In this document: positions 16,430-24,939 of the stretch, in pieces
How the letters are laid out: the number at the start of each line of letters is the position of its first letter
Numbering within the stretch: position 1 is the stretch's first letter
Assembly (NCBI GenBank): GCA_043763605.1
Contig: JAYULM010000092.1
Location: 1 to 64,000 of the forward strand
Direction: 5' to 3'
DNA from: JACMIU01 sp043763605
GTDB taxonomy: Bacteria > Armatimonadota > Armatimonadia > Armatimonadales > Armatimonadaceae
Length of the DNA stretch: 64,000 nt
Translations under genes and position numbers: made by a program
Notes under the pieces: generated by a model
What the model saw: only the letters and a program-made list of their open reading frames with translations
Told to the model about the DNA's origin: nothing
Database searches by the model: none

Positions 16430-17238
16430 TTGTCGGCAGGCTCCCGCGTCAGTTCGTCGCGCATCTTGCCGAAGCCGTAGGAAAGGAAGCCATCTATCTC
16501 CCGATCAGAAGGCATTCCCCGCGCCGCGTGACTGTTGAACCACCCCGCGGCGTAGGACTGGACGATCTTGGATGTCTCGAAGGCGTGATTCGACACATCC
16601 TCGACGTGCGCCCCCATACGGTCGCGGAAGCGGTCCCTCTCGGCGAGGGAGGTAATCACGCTCGACGCCTCGCGCTCCAAGAAGTAGTTCAGGTACCGCC
16701 GCAGAAGATTGGCGAAGAACAGGCGAGACAGCTCGCAGAACCCCGCGCCCGTGCTGACTCGGTGCCAAGTGGAGTAAGAATCGTCGAATGATGCAAACAG
16801 TCCAGCTTGGCGCGGCTTGTTCGCTTCATACCATTGGGCGAGTGCGTCGATGGCGGCGGACTCCGCGATCACGGCATACTCAGGGAAGGCGGTGACGGCG
16901 GCAACCTGCTTCCGCAGGACACGGGAAAGTTTCAGCGGGGTGATGTTGTCGGGGGAATTAGGCGTCAGGCGGCGTAATTCGGAGTCGTTCTCGGGCGGGC
17001 GAGCGGCTACGGCGACTCGAACGAGGAAGGTGAATGCCGCCTTTGTCGCGTCGTCCTGCTGAAGTCGGCGGAAACGGCTACGCACCTGCTCCATTGTGGC
17101 TGAGGCGACCACGCTTGGATCGAAGTCCCCTGACCTGCCACCGATCGAAGTGCCGCCAGCGTTCCCGCCCGACATCAGCCCGACGATCTTCCGCCACGAT
17201 TTTGTTTTAGGTAACGTACCGACCCGCTCGTGTCCCAT
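16426..17238 (-). CDS. Unknown partner protein of the QatC-like/TIR fusion
   Basis: I do not recognise this 270-residue protein. It starts after a very strong ribosome site (GAGGAGGAG, about 8 bases upstream). Residues 1-35 are Gly/Ser-rich and look disordered (SGGNAGGTSIGGRSGDF); the rest is predicted helical, with FFANLLRRYLNYFLEREASS and a conserved-looking NSHAARGMPSDREIDGFLSY near the C-terminus. It is translationally coupled to the fusion gene. The position recalls QatB, the uncharacterised protein beside QatC in Qat operons, but I see no convincing sequence match. It may be a modification target or a sensor for the fusion. Confidence 0.75.
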   Translation of the reverse strand: MGHERVGTLPKTKSWRKIVGLMSGGNAGGTSIGGRSGDFDPSVVASATMEQVRSRFRRLQQDDATKAAFTFLVRVAVAARPPENDSELRRLTPNSPDNITPLKLSRVLRKQVAAVTAFPEYAVIAESAAIDALAQWYEANKPRQAGLFASFDDSYSTWHRVSTGAGFCELSRLFFANLLRRYLNYFLEREASSVITSLAERDRFRDRMGAHVEDVSNHAFETSKIVQSYAAGWFNSHAARGMPSDREIDGFLSYGFGKMRDELTREPADK

Positions 17239-17430
17239 GCCGCCTCTCCTCCTCGAATGCGGTCGGGAGGTGAACTCCCCATCGGGTCATGCCACTATCG
17301 CATGATCGCCCGTTGCGCTAACCTTTTGTATATTCTTACGCGATAGATTCAACAGTTGCTCGCCTGTTTCCTGCGCATATCGAACTTATTTCAAGAAATC
17401 TCGCGAAAGTAGCTTCAGAGAACTGCACTG

Positions 17431-17630
17431 GGATGTATCGGGGTAGCCTACGAACGGGCGGGGTTCCGACACCTGATGGACGAGCCGTTCGCGTTTGTCG
17501 AGGATAGGGCGAAAGCCGTCGTGGGTGCCGTATCCGATGAGGATACCCGTTGGAGCGTGGCTGTCTGAGAGACGGCATTGGAGACGCGGGGACTTTCCCC
17601 GCGCCTTGATCTTGATACATTGACAATCCC
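17431..17630 (+). pseudogene. Decayed copy of the ImuB-like gene start
   Basis: The stretch 17437-17568 translates to 43 codons clearly homologous to the N-terminus of the ImuB-like protein at 22317 (ERAGFRHLMDEPFAFVED versus ERARFPHLIDEPFALVEG), then meets a TGA. DNA similarity continues to about 17630 (shared CGCGGGGACTTT block). No start or downstream domain remains. Confidence 0.75.
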
Positions 17631-17726
17631 TTTGCGGGGCGATAAAAAGTCGGGTGGAACGACTTTTTCGCTCCATGACGGGACTGCGATTCGTCAGCAG
17701 CCATGAACACTTAGGAGGCAAAGAGG

Positions 17727-17957
17727 ATGAGGTTGCGCAGTCTGGAAGAAGTGATGAGCACGGATATGGTAGCCGACTTGAATGACCCCAAATTCGCAAA
17801 GGGCTATCTCCGTGCCTGTCTTGCGGAGGCGCGTGCCAACTGCGACTCTGGACTCGTTCTCGTTACGTTGCGCCGCGTGTTCTCCGCGCGATCAGCTTCC
17901 CCGCAACACACCGCCTCCGACAGCCACCCTGGGGCGAACCCTCCACCCGCGCCGTAA
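17727..17957 (+). pseudogene. Truncated antitoxin-like fragment
   Basis: A good ribosome site (AGGAGGCAAAGAGG) leads into a 76-codon frame. Its first 45 residues (LNDPKFAKGYLRACLAEA) resemble the N-terminal part of HTH addiction-module antidotes of the HigA type; the rest (from about SARSASPQH) loses any resemblance and the HTH is missing. It is probably a remnant. Nothing recognisable follows in 17958-18218. Confidence 0.45.
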
Positions 17958-18218
17958 TTTCTCCAGCACTGCCCCGAACCGTGGCGCAAGAATTATATGG
18001 GCGAACTACAGGATGGGACTGGCGGCGGAAAAGCCTGTTAAACGCGCTCCGCAACCTACCCCTCGACTCATCTATCGCGCGGACCCTACAAGACCCCGTA
18101 AAACGCTTCCAGGGTGCCTTTATGAGGCGATACGAATCTTCATAGAGCACGGCGCGTACGAGGATTCACCCCGCCGAACAAAACACTGCCAGTCGGAAAC
18201 TCACAGTGTATTTTAAGT

Positions 18219-18248
18219 GGAAATTTTTGACACCCGACTATAAGGCAT
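18219..18248 (+). repeat. 30-bp direct repeat, copy 1
   Basis: GGAAATTTTTGACACCCGAC followed by TATAAGGCAT is identical to the copy at 31946-31975. It lies 44 bases beyond the 3' end of the HEPN gene at 18293. It contains TTGACA and TATAAG only 6 bases apart, so it is not a normal promoter. Confidence 0.9.
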
Positions 18249-18292
18249 CTATGGGTGCATCCCCGCTGTACCTTCGGCCTGCAAATATACAC

Positions 18293-20224
18293 TCACTCGG
18301 CTTCTCCGTCGCTCTCCTCGCTACCCTGTTGCCGAGTGGCGTCAACGGCGGTGGAGCAGCAGACTTTCAGGATGAGCCACCACAGGTACCAGCATCGCCA
18401 GTGCTGGGCACCGCCATACGGGATCAGCCCGTGCAAAATGCAGTTTCGCAGGTTTGCCCCGAACCGCTCGACGAGAAGGACTCGGAGGGCGAACACGACA
18501 TCTTCGCCGAGTACGCGGGCCAATTCCGACGCCCACGGATTGTAGAGCGACTTGGTGAGGAACGGCTGTTCGGGGTCGGCCAGCACGTCGGCGTGTTCCG
18601 AGCGTAGCTGCTCGTCGCTGGCGGCGACGGACCGCAGGATCAGGCGGATGGAGTTTTCCACCTGAGGGATCAGCAGGTGGAGAGCAAGCGCGAAGTCGCC
18701 CTTGAACCCCTCATACAAGCCCCGCGCGTACTGCGGTTCGCGACCATCGGGGACGAAGATACTCCCCTGAGCGATGGACATGAAATCTGCCAGGTCAACC
18801 GCGTGGTCCATCCCGACTTTCCACAACAGAGGGCCGACGTGGCACTGCGCCCGTAGCTCGTACAGCATGATCGCCCGCTGACACGCCCGCGCCCAGATGT
18901 CGTCGCCGTCCGCCCGCGCCGTAGTGCGTCCCCGCTCGTCGAGTTGCGCAAGACCGAAATAGCGGGATAGGACAAACGTCTCCTGCTCCTCCTTAACCAT
19001 CGCCTCAACGTCCGCTTGCGTCAGGAGCGGGAAGTGGGTCATGGCGAACAGTGCCTCCACTTTGTCCTTGCCCTCGACGACGGCGAACATCTCGGACGGG
19101 TCGAACTTGCCTGACTCACTGATCGGGACCAGTGCCTTGACGGCTCGTTCCTGGTAGTGCTGGTGTAGCCACCGCACCTCGTAGATGCGCTCGTCCAACC
19201 GCAACACCTTGTCGGGTGCCAGACCCCGCGCCTTCGCCGCCCCCCGCACGGCCCTCAGTGCCTGGATGCCGCTGAGAAGTCGATGCTCGGCCATCGCGTA
19301 ATGGATCGCGTGAACGTCGGGACGCGCGACCATGTGCTCGCCCTCCTGCACCCACAACTCGGCCGAGCGTTCCAAGTCCGCCACCTCCCCGCGGGCGTCA
19401 CCCGCCTTCTCATGCCAGAGGGCGGCGACGCCCAGGTACTCTCGCGTCAATTCCCATGACTTTGCATCCAGGCCTTCCTGCGCCAGCCGCTCCGCGAGCG
19501 ATGCGTGTGCCAGCGAGTTCTCCTTCTTGAAGTGGTGAAGCAGGAGTTTCATCAGCAACGCGGGGTAGCGGGACGGTGCGGGCGTGGTAGAGGGCGATCC
19601 ATCTGCCGTCGGCGGGTTTTTCGGCGACGAGTACAACTCGAGGGCCGCGTCGATATGTTCGACGACCTTTCCTCGCAGCCCCCCGTTGTTGAGTTCCGCC
19701 GCGATGTGGAACGCCCGCGCCACCCGATCCTCCGCCTGATGCCACTGCTCGTCGTGCCGCTCCTGCCAGGCAGCCTCGACGAGATAGGATTCGACGGCGA
19801 GTTTGGCGGCGCGGAAGTCACGCCTGCCGCCAGCCGCGATGCTCCGCTGGTACAGGAGGTCGGCACCCCGCGCCCTCACTTCCGCGTCGGTGATCACGGA
19901 CTCCCCGACGGAATCGAGTCCCAGCAGGCGGGAAAGGTAGGCGCAGGCACTGTCGTCGAACTCATAGATCGTCCAGTACGGATCGTCCTCGGCGGGGGCA
20001 GACGCCTTGCTCCACGGCTCTGGCGTCGAAATAACCGAGAGGACGACGAGGATAGCGGCGGCGGCTCGCTCGTCGCCCGCCGCCCGTATGGCCTCTTCCT
20101 GGCTTGCGACGGCCATCTCGTAGTCGCTTTTCCAGCGGCGCGGGCTGGCGGCGAGTGCCGCATCACAACCCGAACGGGCGTAATCGTCGGGGGTCAGCCC
20201 ATCGGCGGAGATGGTCATTTTCAT
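18293..20224 (-). CDS. DUF4209-like HEPN protein A
   Basis: About 643 residues, paralogous to the next gene upstream. The N-terminal part is a long alpha-helical repeat region. The C-terminal domain carries the DUF4209 signature (GREPQYARGLYEGFKGDFALALHLLIPQVENSIR) followed by LRNCILHGL, an R-N-x3-H HEPN ribonuclease motif. HEPN proteins with this motif usually cut RNA, often in defence or toxin systems (family knowledge). The start at 20224 overlaps the stop of its paralogue by 4 bases. The frame stays open to Met 20356, but that extension is low-complexity and overlaps the neighbour. The extreme C-terminus after the HEPN motif is hydrophobic (WYLWWLILKVCC). Confidence 0.75.
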   Translation of the reverse strand: MKMTISADGLTPDDYARSGCDAALAASPRRWKSDYEMAVASQEEAIRAAGDERAAAAILVVLSVISTPEPWSKASAPAEDDPYWTIYEFDDSACAYLSRLLGLDSVGESVITDAEVRARGADLLYQRSIAAGGRRDFRAAKLAVESYLVEAAWQERHDEQWHQAEDRVARAFHIAAELNNGGLRGKVVEHIDAALELYSSPKNPPTADGSPSTTPAPSRYPALLMKLLLHHFKKENSLAHASLAERLAQEGLDAKSWELTREYLGVAALWHEKAGDARGEVADLERSAELWVQEGEHMVARPDVHAIHYAMAEHRLLSGIQALRAVRGAAKARGLAPDKVLRLDERIYEVRWLHQHYQERAVKALVPISESGKFDPSEMFAVVEGKDKVEALFAMTHFPLLTQADVEAMVKEEQETFVLSRYFGLAQLDERGRTTARADGDDIWARACQRAIMLYELRAQCHVGPLLWKVGMDHAVDLADFMSIAQGSIFVPDGREPQYARGLYEGFKGDFALALHLLIPQVENSIRLILRSVAASDEQLRSEHADVLADPEQPFLTKSLYNPWASELARVLGEDVVFALRVLLVERFGANLRNCILHGLIPYGGAQHWRCWYLWWLILKVCCSTAVDATRQQGSEESDGEAE

Positions 20225-22089
20225 CCGTCCGCCTCCCCGCCCTCGCCGCCCGCTACGTCCTCCGTGCTGTCCGCCCCTGTTCCGCCGCTGTCCGCCCGCT
20301 GTGCCGCGCGGATCGCCGCGATGACGGGGGTGCAGCAGAGGCGGAGCGTCAGCCACCAGAAGTAGATGGCTGACCCTGAATAGAACGCCTCGTAATCGAG
20401 CAGGCCGTGGGCCATGTCGTTCCTGAGGTTCGACCCGTACCGCTCGATCAGCAGCCCGCGCAGGTCGAACACTGTGTCCCCGCCCAGTGCCGTCGCGAGC
20501 GGCCCCGCGAACTCGGGGAGCCGCAGGGTGCGGTTCAGGTCCCGCTCATCTTGGATGCCCTCGCCGTCCAGCCCCGAAGTGATGACATCGCACTGCTCCA
20601 GTAGGTAACGGACCGAGTTCTCGACCTGGGGGACGAGCAGGTGAACTGCGGCAGCGAAGTCGCCGCGGAAGCCCGCTTGGAGGCCGCGGGCGAAGAACTC
20701 CTCCCTCCCCTGAGGCACTAACGGGTTGTCCCGCACGAAGGGCATCAGATCGGCGACACGGACGGTGTGCTCGCGAAGGATCTGGGCGCGGGCGGGTTCG
20801 ATGACCGCCTGCGCTTGGACCGCCTGCGTCTGGCTTGCTATCCGATACATCTCGGTCCGAAGGTCGGCCTCGTCCTCCGTCTCGCCGACCTCGGCGGGGT
20901 CGCGCCGCGCGACGGTGCGCCCCATGGCGTTGACGGTGCGGCTGGACGCGAAGCGGCGGAACACGAACTCCTGCCGATGCCGCTCCGCCTGCGTCCGAAG
21001 GCTGGCGACCTTCGCGGGGCGGCAAAGAAGGGCGAAAGCCAGGATAGCGTCGTGCAGGGATTTGCCCGCTACCTTTGCGGTTGCCTGCGCCACCAGTTCG
21101 GACGCATCGAAGTCCACCGAGATAGTTCCCATCTCGCTCACGGTGTTCTTCTGGTGGGCGAGGAGGCGGGTGTGCAGGTCGAGTATCCGCTCCTTCTGCC
21201 CGCCGACGGCGCGGAGGGCGTGAATCGCCTTCTCAGTGAAGTGCGCCGCCACCATCTGCCCCTGGCTCTCGCCTGCCCGCGAATCCGCCTCGCTGACGTA
21301 AGTCTCCGCGCTCTGTAATCGGGCGGTCCGCTCGGCCTCTTCATCCTTGGCGAGCTTGTGCCACTCGGCCTGGGCGTCCCAGTACATTCGGGCCGTGTGC
21401 CAGTCCCCCCGCCCCTCGGCGGCGGCGGCGAACGAAGCCGCGAGGGCGGCGTACTTCGTTGGGTCGCCCGCCTTGCGCCCTTGCAACAGTTCCATGAGGT
21501 GCGCGGGGAGTGCTGACGCCTCGGCGCCAGTGAACGCTGCCAACCCTTCTTCGAGGCGGCGGACAACCTCGTCGAGAAGTTCGCGCTGGCCCGTCCGCGC
21601 CGCTATCTCGATGGCCCGTTGCACACGCTCCGTCGCATCAGGCCACGCCTCCCCGTCGGCCAGATGCGCGGAGTCGAGGTAAGCCGCCGCGGCCTCGCGG
21701 GCGGCCTTGTAGTCCCGCCTCCTGATCCACAGTACGTCGGCGATCCTGGCCCGAAGATCGGGGTCGCACACATGGGGGAGAATCTCGGCGAGGAGGGGGA
21801 GCGCGGGGTCGAAGTCGCTTGGGATCGCACTACGCTGACCGCCGCCTTGCCACATAGGTTTGATCGGGTCGGAGGGGTCGTCCGCGTCGAGGAACATGGA
21901 CGCCAGATCGCCGAAGAGCGCGAACAGATTTGTCTGCTTTGCGTCACCCGCCCCGCGTGCTTCGTCGGCTCGCGCGTAGAACGCTGACCTGTAATGCAGG
22001 CAGTCGCGCTCCTCGACACCTTCGACGGTGGTGCGCCATCCCGAGGCGAGAAAATCTTCAACCGTGAGTCCGTCAACTAAAAATGGCAT
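20221..22089 (-). CDS. DUF4209-like HEPN protein B
   Basis: A 622-residue paralogue of HEPN protein A and the first gene of the pair. Helical repeats span residues 1-450. The C-terminal domain has GREEFFARGLQAGFRGDFAA, then VPQVENSVRYLLEQ and LRNDMAHGL. The HEPN residues are R556, N557 and H561. The N-termini of A and B also align (ISADGLTPDDY versus FLVDGLTVEDF), so the pair arose by duplication of the whole gene. Two full-length HEPN paralogues in one coupled operon may form a heterodimer. No antitoxin or nucleotidyltransferase partner is adjacent, unlike HEPN-MNT systems. Confidence 0.77.
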   Translation of the reverse strand: MPFLVDGLTVEDFLASGWRTTVEGVEERDCLHYRSAFYARADEARGAGDAKQTNLFALFGDLASMFLDADDPSDPIKPMWQGGGQRSAIPSDFDPALPLLAEILPHVCDPDLRARIADVLWIRRRDYKAAREAAAAYLDSAHLADGEAWPDATERVQRAIEIAARTGQRELLDEVVRRLEEGLAAFTGAEASALPAHLMELLQGRKAGDPTKYAALAASFAAAAEGRGDWHTARMYWDAQAEWHKLAKDEEAERTARLQSAETYVSEADSRAGESQGQMVAAHFTEKAIHALRAVGGQKERILDLHTRLLAHQKNTVSEMGTISVDFDASELVAQATAKVAGKSLHDAILAFALLCRPAKVASLRTQAERHRQEFVFRRFASSRTVNAMGRTVARRDPAEVGETEDEADLRTEMYRIASQTQAVQAQAVIEPARAQILREHTVRVADLMPFVRDNPLVPQGREEFFARGLQAGFRGDFAAAVHLLVPQVENSVRYLLEQCDVITSGLDGEGIQDERDLNRTLRLPEFAGPLATALGGDTVFDLRGLLIERYGSNLRNDMAHGLLDYEAFYSGSAIYFWWLTLRLCCTPVIAAIRAAQRADSGGTGADSTEDVAGGEGGEADG

Positions 22090-22263
22090 CGTCCTATCTC
22101 CAATCGTGCTGTTACATCCCTTATCGCCTCAAACATCGGTTTGCTAAATCCCTTATGACAGGCGGGCGGCGCAACTGGAAGTCACTGGGGTGGGAAGACC
22201 CGATACGGAAAGCCGAAGCGACTTTTTATTTGCACCGAAAGTTTCTCGCCGTGTCAGGCTTTC

Positions 22264-22272
22264 TGGTATAAT
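22264..22272 (+). promoter_or_regulatory. Extended -10 promoter for the ImuB-like gene
   Basis: TGGTATAAT is a perfect extended -10 (TGnTATAAT), 45 bases upstream of the GTG start at 22317. No clear -35 is present, which extended -10 promoters do not need. Confidence 0.55.
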
Positions 22273-22316
22273 CCCACAACAAACAAAAGTTTTTCTGATC
22301 GGAGCAGACTAGCGGA

Positions 22317-23440
22317 GTGTACATCGGATGTGTGGTTTTGGATCGCATAGGGATCGCCTGCGAGCGGGCGCGGTTCCCGCACCTGATCGACGAGCCGTTC
22401 GCGCTTGTCGAGGGTGGGACGAACGCAGTCGTGCGTGCCGTGTCCGAAGATACCTCCCGCTGGGGCGTCGCTGTCGGACAGACCGCATCGGGTTCGCGGG
22501 GACTTTGCCCCGATCTGATCCTGTTACGCTACGACAAAGCCGCCTACGAGGCCGCCGCCCGCGCGGTCTGGGACACCCTCGCCGCGGTTTCCGATACGGT
22601 CGAGCCTGTCGCCCCCGAGATCGCGTTCGTCGTGCTTTCCGAGAGGTACGCGGAGCGGGACGCCGCGCTACTCGCTACGACGCTGACGCGGGCGGTGGGC
22701 ATCCCCGTTCATGTCGGGGTTGGGCGGAGCAAACTCGTCGCCGAGCGGGCGGCGCGGGCGGTTTCGGAGGATAAGGGCGGAGGTCCCGTCTTGGTGCCCG
22801 TCGGCGAGGAGGTGGCGCTCCTCGCTTCGCTACCGATCGCCCGCGTCGCCGACCTCCCGCGCCGCGTCCTTGGGCGTGTGAGCCTGGATCGGCAAATGCT
22901 CCTGCGGCTGGAGCGGCTCGGCATCCGAACTCTCGGCGACGCCGTCGCGCTTCCGCTGGAGCGACTTCCTCGCGTTCTGCGTCCGTTGGGTCAGCTCCTG
23001 CGCGGGGGGAACTGGCGACCCCGTACGCCGACGAGGTGGCGGAGTTCAGCCCGTGGCGGCGGCTGGCGTGGGAGTGGAAACTCACGGGCGTGTGTGCCCA
23101 GGTTCATCCGTTCGCCTTCCTCCGCCCGCGCCTGATCGCACGGGGCATACTCTCGGTGGCGGAGGCACGCGAGTGCGCGGACGGGGGGCGGGTGACGGTC
23201 GCGGGTTTGAACCTTCGTCCGCACCGCCCACCGACGAAGAGCGGGCAAACCGTACTCTTCACCGAATTGGAGGACGAAACGAGCCAGCCTATGCAAGTGG
23301 TTTGTCTGGGCGAGGCACTGGACCGATGCACAGGCACGATCCTACTATCGCCCGCAGTCATCGCGGAAGGAACGGTGGAAAGAAAGCGGGGCGTCACACT
23401 TCGCCTTGAATCGGTTCAACCGCTCCGCCTGTCTCTGTGA
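22317..23440 (+). pseudogene. ImuB-like Y-family polymerase protein with frameshift, OB-fold C-terminus
   Basis: Frame 1 (22317-23000) encodes a Y-family polymerase fold: CPDLILLRYDKAAYEAAARAVWDTL, then APEIAF at the place of the catalytic SxDEA motif, so the acidic pair is lost as in ImuB. It continues to the helix-hairpin-helix and thumb region. At 22993-23003 a run of six G's lies where the frame must shift by -1 to continue (GELATPYADEVAEFSPW). The second frame ends in an OB-fold (RVTVAGLNLRPHRPPTKSGQ to 23440) like that of error-prone DnaE2. It is either a pseudogene, a sequencing error, or a product of -1 slippage on GGG-GGG-A. The GTG start is tentative. ImuB works with DnaE2 in damage-induced mutagenesis; neither DnaE2 nor ImuA is here. 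Confidence 0.65.
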
Positions 23441-23461
23441 TCGTGATCGGGAGGCTAACTG

Positions 23462-23866
23462 TCAGTCATCGGCGGATGGTTTTTGTTTTTCGACATCGGG
23501 GAGTTTGGAGCGACGCGGGCGCGGACGACGGTCTTTCTCGGACGCAGGACTTGCTTTCCACGCTACGGACAACTCCTTGGCTCGGTTCATACTTGCCTGC
23601 TCGCCGACGAGTAACCATATGGGATCGCATTCGAGTGCCACGGAAAGGGCAAAAATTTCGTGATCGGTCGCCGTCCTGGTCGACTTTTCCAATTTTAGCA
23701 CGTCGATGCGGTCAGCAATCCACCGCCGTCCCGTCACTTCGGCCAGTCGGGCGCAAACGTTGTCCTGCGTCAGGTCGAGCTGCAACCGCCGCTCCCTGAG
23801 CCGCTGACCGATCTGGTTGTACGCGTCGCCCTCGGGCGCACGGAGTCGAACATCACCGCGAGACAT
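23462..23866 (-). CDS. XRE-family helix-turn-helix regulator
   Basis: A 134-residue protein with an N-terminal Cro/CI-type HTH (about 15-82): IGQRLRERRLQLDLTQDNVC, then ADRIDVLKLEKSTRTATDHEIFALSVALECDPIWLLVG. The C-terminal 40 residues are basic and disordered. It converges with the ImuB-like gene (21-base gap) and diverges from the zinc-finger gene at 23978, whose promoter region it may control. Confidence 0.85.
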   Translation of the reverse strand: MSRGDVRLRAPEGDAYNQIGQRLRERRLQLDLTQDNVCARLAEVTGRRWIADRIDVLKLEKSTRTATDHEIFALSVALECDPIWLLVGEQASMNRAKELSVAWKASPASEKDRRPRPRRSKLPDVEKQKPSADD

Positions 23867-23977
23867 ATAGACAGTGCCGAAACCTTTGGACGGTTGAATA
23901 CCTGCCTGGCACGAATCTTGTGGTTACTCCAGAGTAACATTTTATGATATACTCCGAAAAGGAACTGGGCTTTTTTC

Positions 23978-24850
23978 ATGACGAATCCGCACGACGTGTC
24001 CTCCTCCCGATTTGCATACACATCTACCGCCGAAAAAACGACTACGAAAGAGCGAAATATGGTACTGGGCGGCTTGTACTGTGAGCACTGTTTCGAGCAA
24101 GACATCGCGCCACTTGCCTCGCACTGCCCCAAATGCGGTCGCCGATTTTTGAGTCACCAGGAGATCGCAGATGTCCAGGCGGAATCTGATAAAACCGATT
24201 TCGACCGCGCGATCGACCGTGTGCGTGCGGTCGAACCACGGCGACTACGGTTGTGGCTATTCGGTGGCATTTTAACCGCGCTATCTCTCCCCGCCATCTT
24301 CGTCGGCATTGGCTCCGTACGGCGGCGGAACGGGCGTATCAAGTCCGACATCGCGTCCGAAGCGACGACCGTCGTGCCTGCTTCCGTTCCACCTGTCCCG
24401 TCGCCAGTGTTCGCGCCCCAACCCGTCATACTCCCCGCCGCACCAGTCCAATTTCAAGCACCTTCCCAACCACCATCCCAGATCGTTACCTGTTTCAGAT
24501 GTCAGGGTACGGGAAAGTGCAAGGAGTGTAACGGAAGCGGCAAATCTACTAACCCCGATTGGCCGACGCCCGATTGCTTCATGTGCATGGGGGCGGGCAT
24601 CTGTCAGGTGTGCGCGGGTAATGGCAGGGTTATTGTTGGTCCGCCATGCGATAAGTGTAGCGGTACGGGTAGCGCGGGGGCGAATAATTGCTGGCGATGT
24701 AGCGGGTCGGGGAAGGTAAAGGGTGAGAACGAGATCGACTCTCTATCGTCGGGCGTTCAGACATGCTGGACCTGCGGCGGAGCAGGACAAATACCATCCC
24801 CATGTACTTATTGCTGGCAGATGGGTAGGGTGTACTACCCGATAAATTAG
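23978..24850 (+). CDS. Membrane protein with zinc ribbon and DnaJ-like cysteine repeats
   Basis: A 290-residue protein; Met 24060 is an alternative start. Order of parts: a zinc ribbon (CEHCFEQD ... CPKCGRRF), a charged helix, one transmembrane segment (WLFGGILTALSLPAIFVGIG), a Pro/Ala/Val-rich linker, and then a DnaJ-type Cys-rich region with about four CxxCxGxG-like units (CFRCQGTGKCKECNGSGK; CFMCMGAGICQVCAGNGR; CDKCSGTG ... CWRCSGSGK; CWTCGGAG ... CTYCWQMGR). There is no J domain. The arrangement suggests a membrane-anchored zinc protein that binds unfolded peptide or nucleic acid; function unknown. It precedes the helicase-nuclease by 89 bases on the same strand. Confidence 0.7.
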   Translation: MTNPHDVSSSRFAYTSTAEKTTTKERNMVLGGLYCEHCFEQDIAPLASHCPKCGRRFLSHQEIADVQAESDKTDFDRAIDRVRAVEPRRLRLWLFGGILTALSLPAIFVGIGSVRRRNGRIKSDIASEATTVVPASVPPVPSPVFAPQPVILPAAPVQFQAPSQPPSQIVTCFRCQGTGKCKECNGSGKSTNPDWPTPDCFMCMGAGICQVCAGNGRVIVGPPCDKCSGTGSAGANNCWRCSGSGKVKGENEIDSLSSGVQTCWTCGGAGQIPSPCTYCWQMGRVYYPIN

Positions 24851-24939
24851 GAAACAAGCAGACACCGTGTCAGAAATCCGCGAATACAGGGTTGCCAACG
24901 CAGAAGCGAAAATACTGATATAGGGGATGGACTTCAGAC

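Noticed and set aside
14447..17238. Type IV CBASS or complete Qat operon
   Set aside because: No CD-NTase, TGT, QatA ATPase or TatD-type gene is present on either side.
18226..18244. TTGACA and TATAAG in the 30-bp repeat as a promoter
   Set aside because: The spacing is 6 bases instead of 16-18.
20225..20356. N-terminal extension of HEPN protein A
   Set aside because: It is low-complexity, overlaps the paralogue, and the paralogues align from the later Met.
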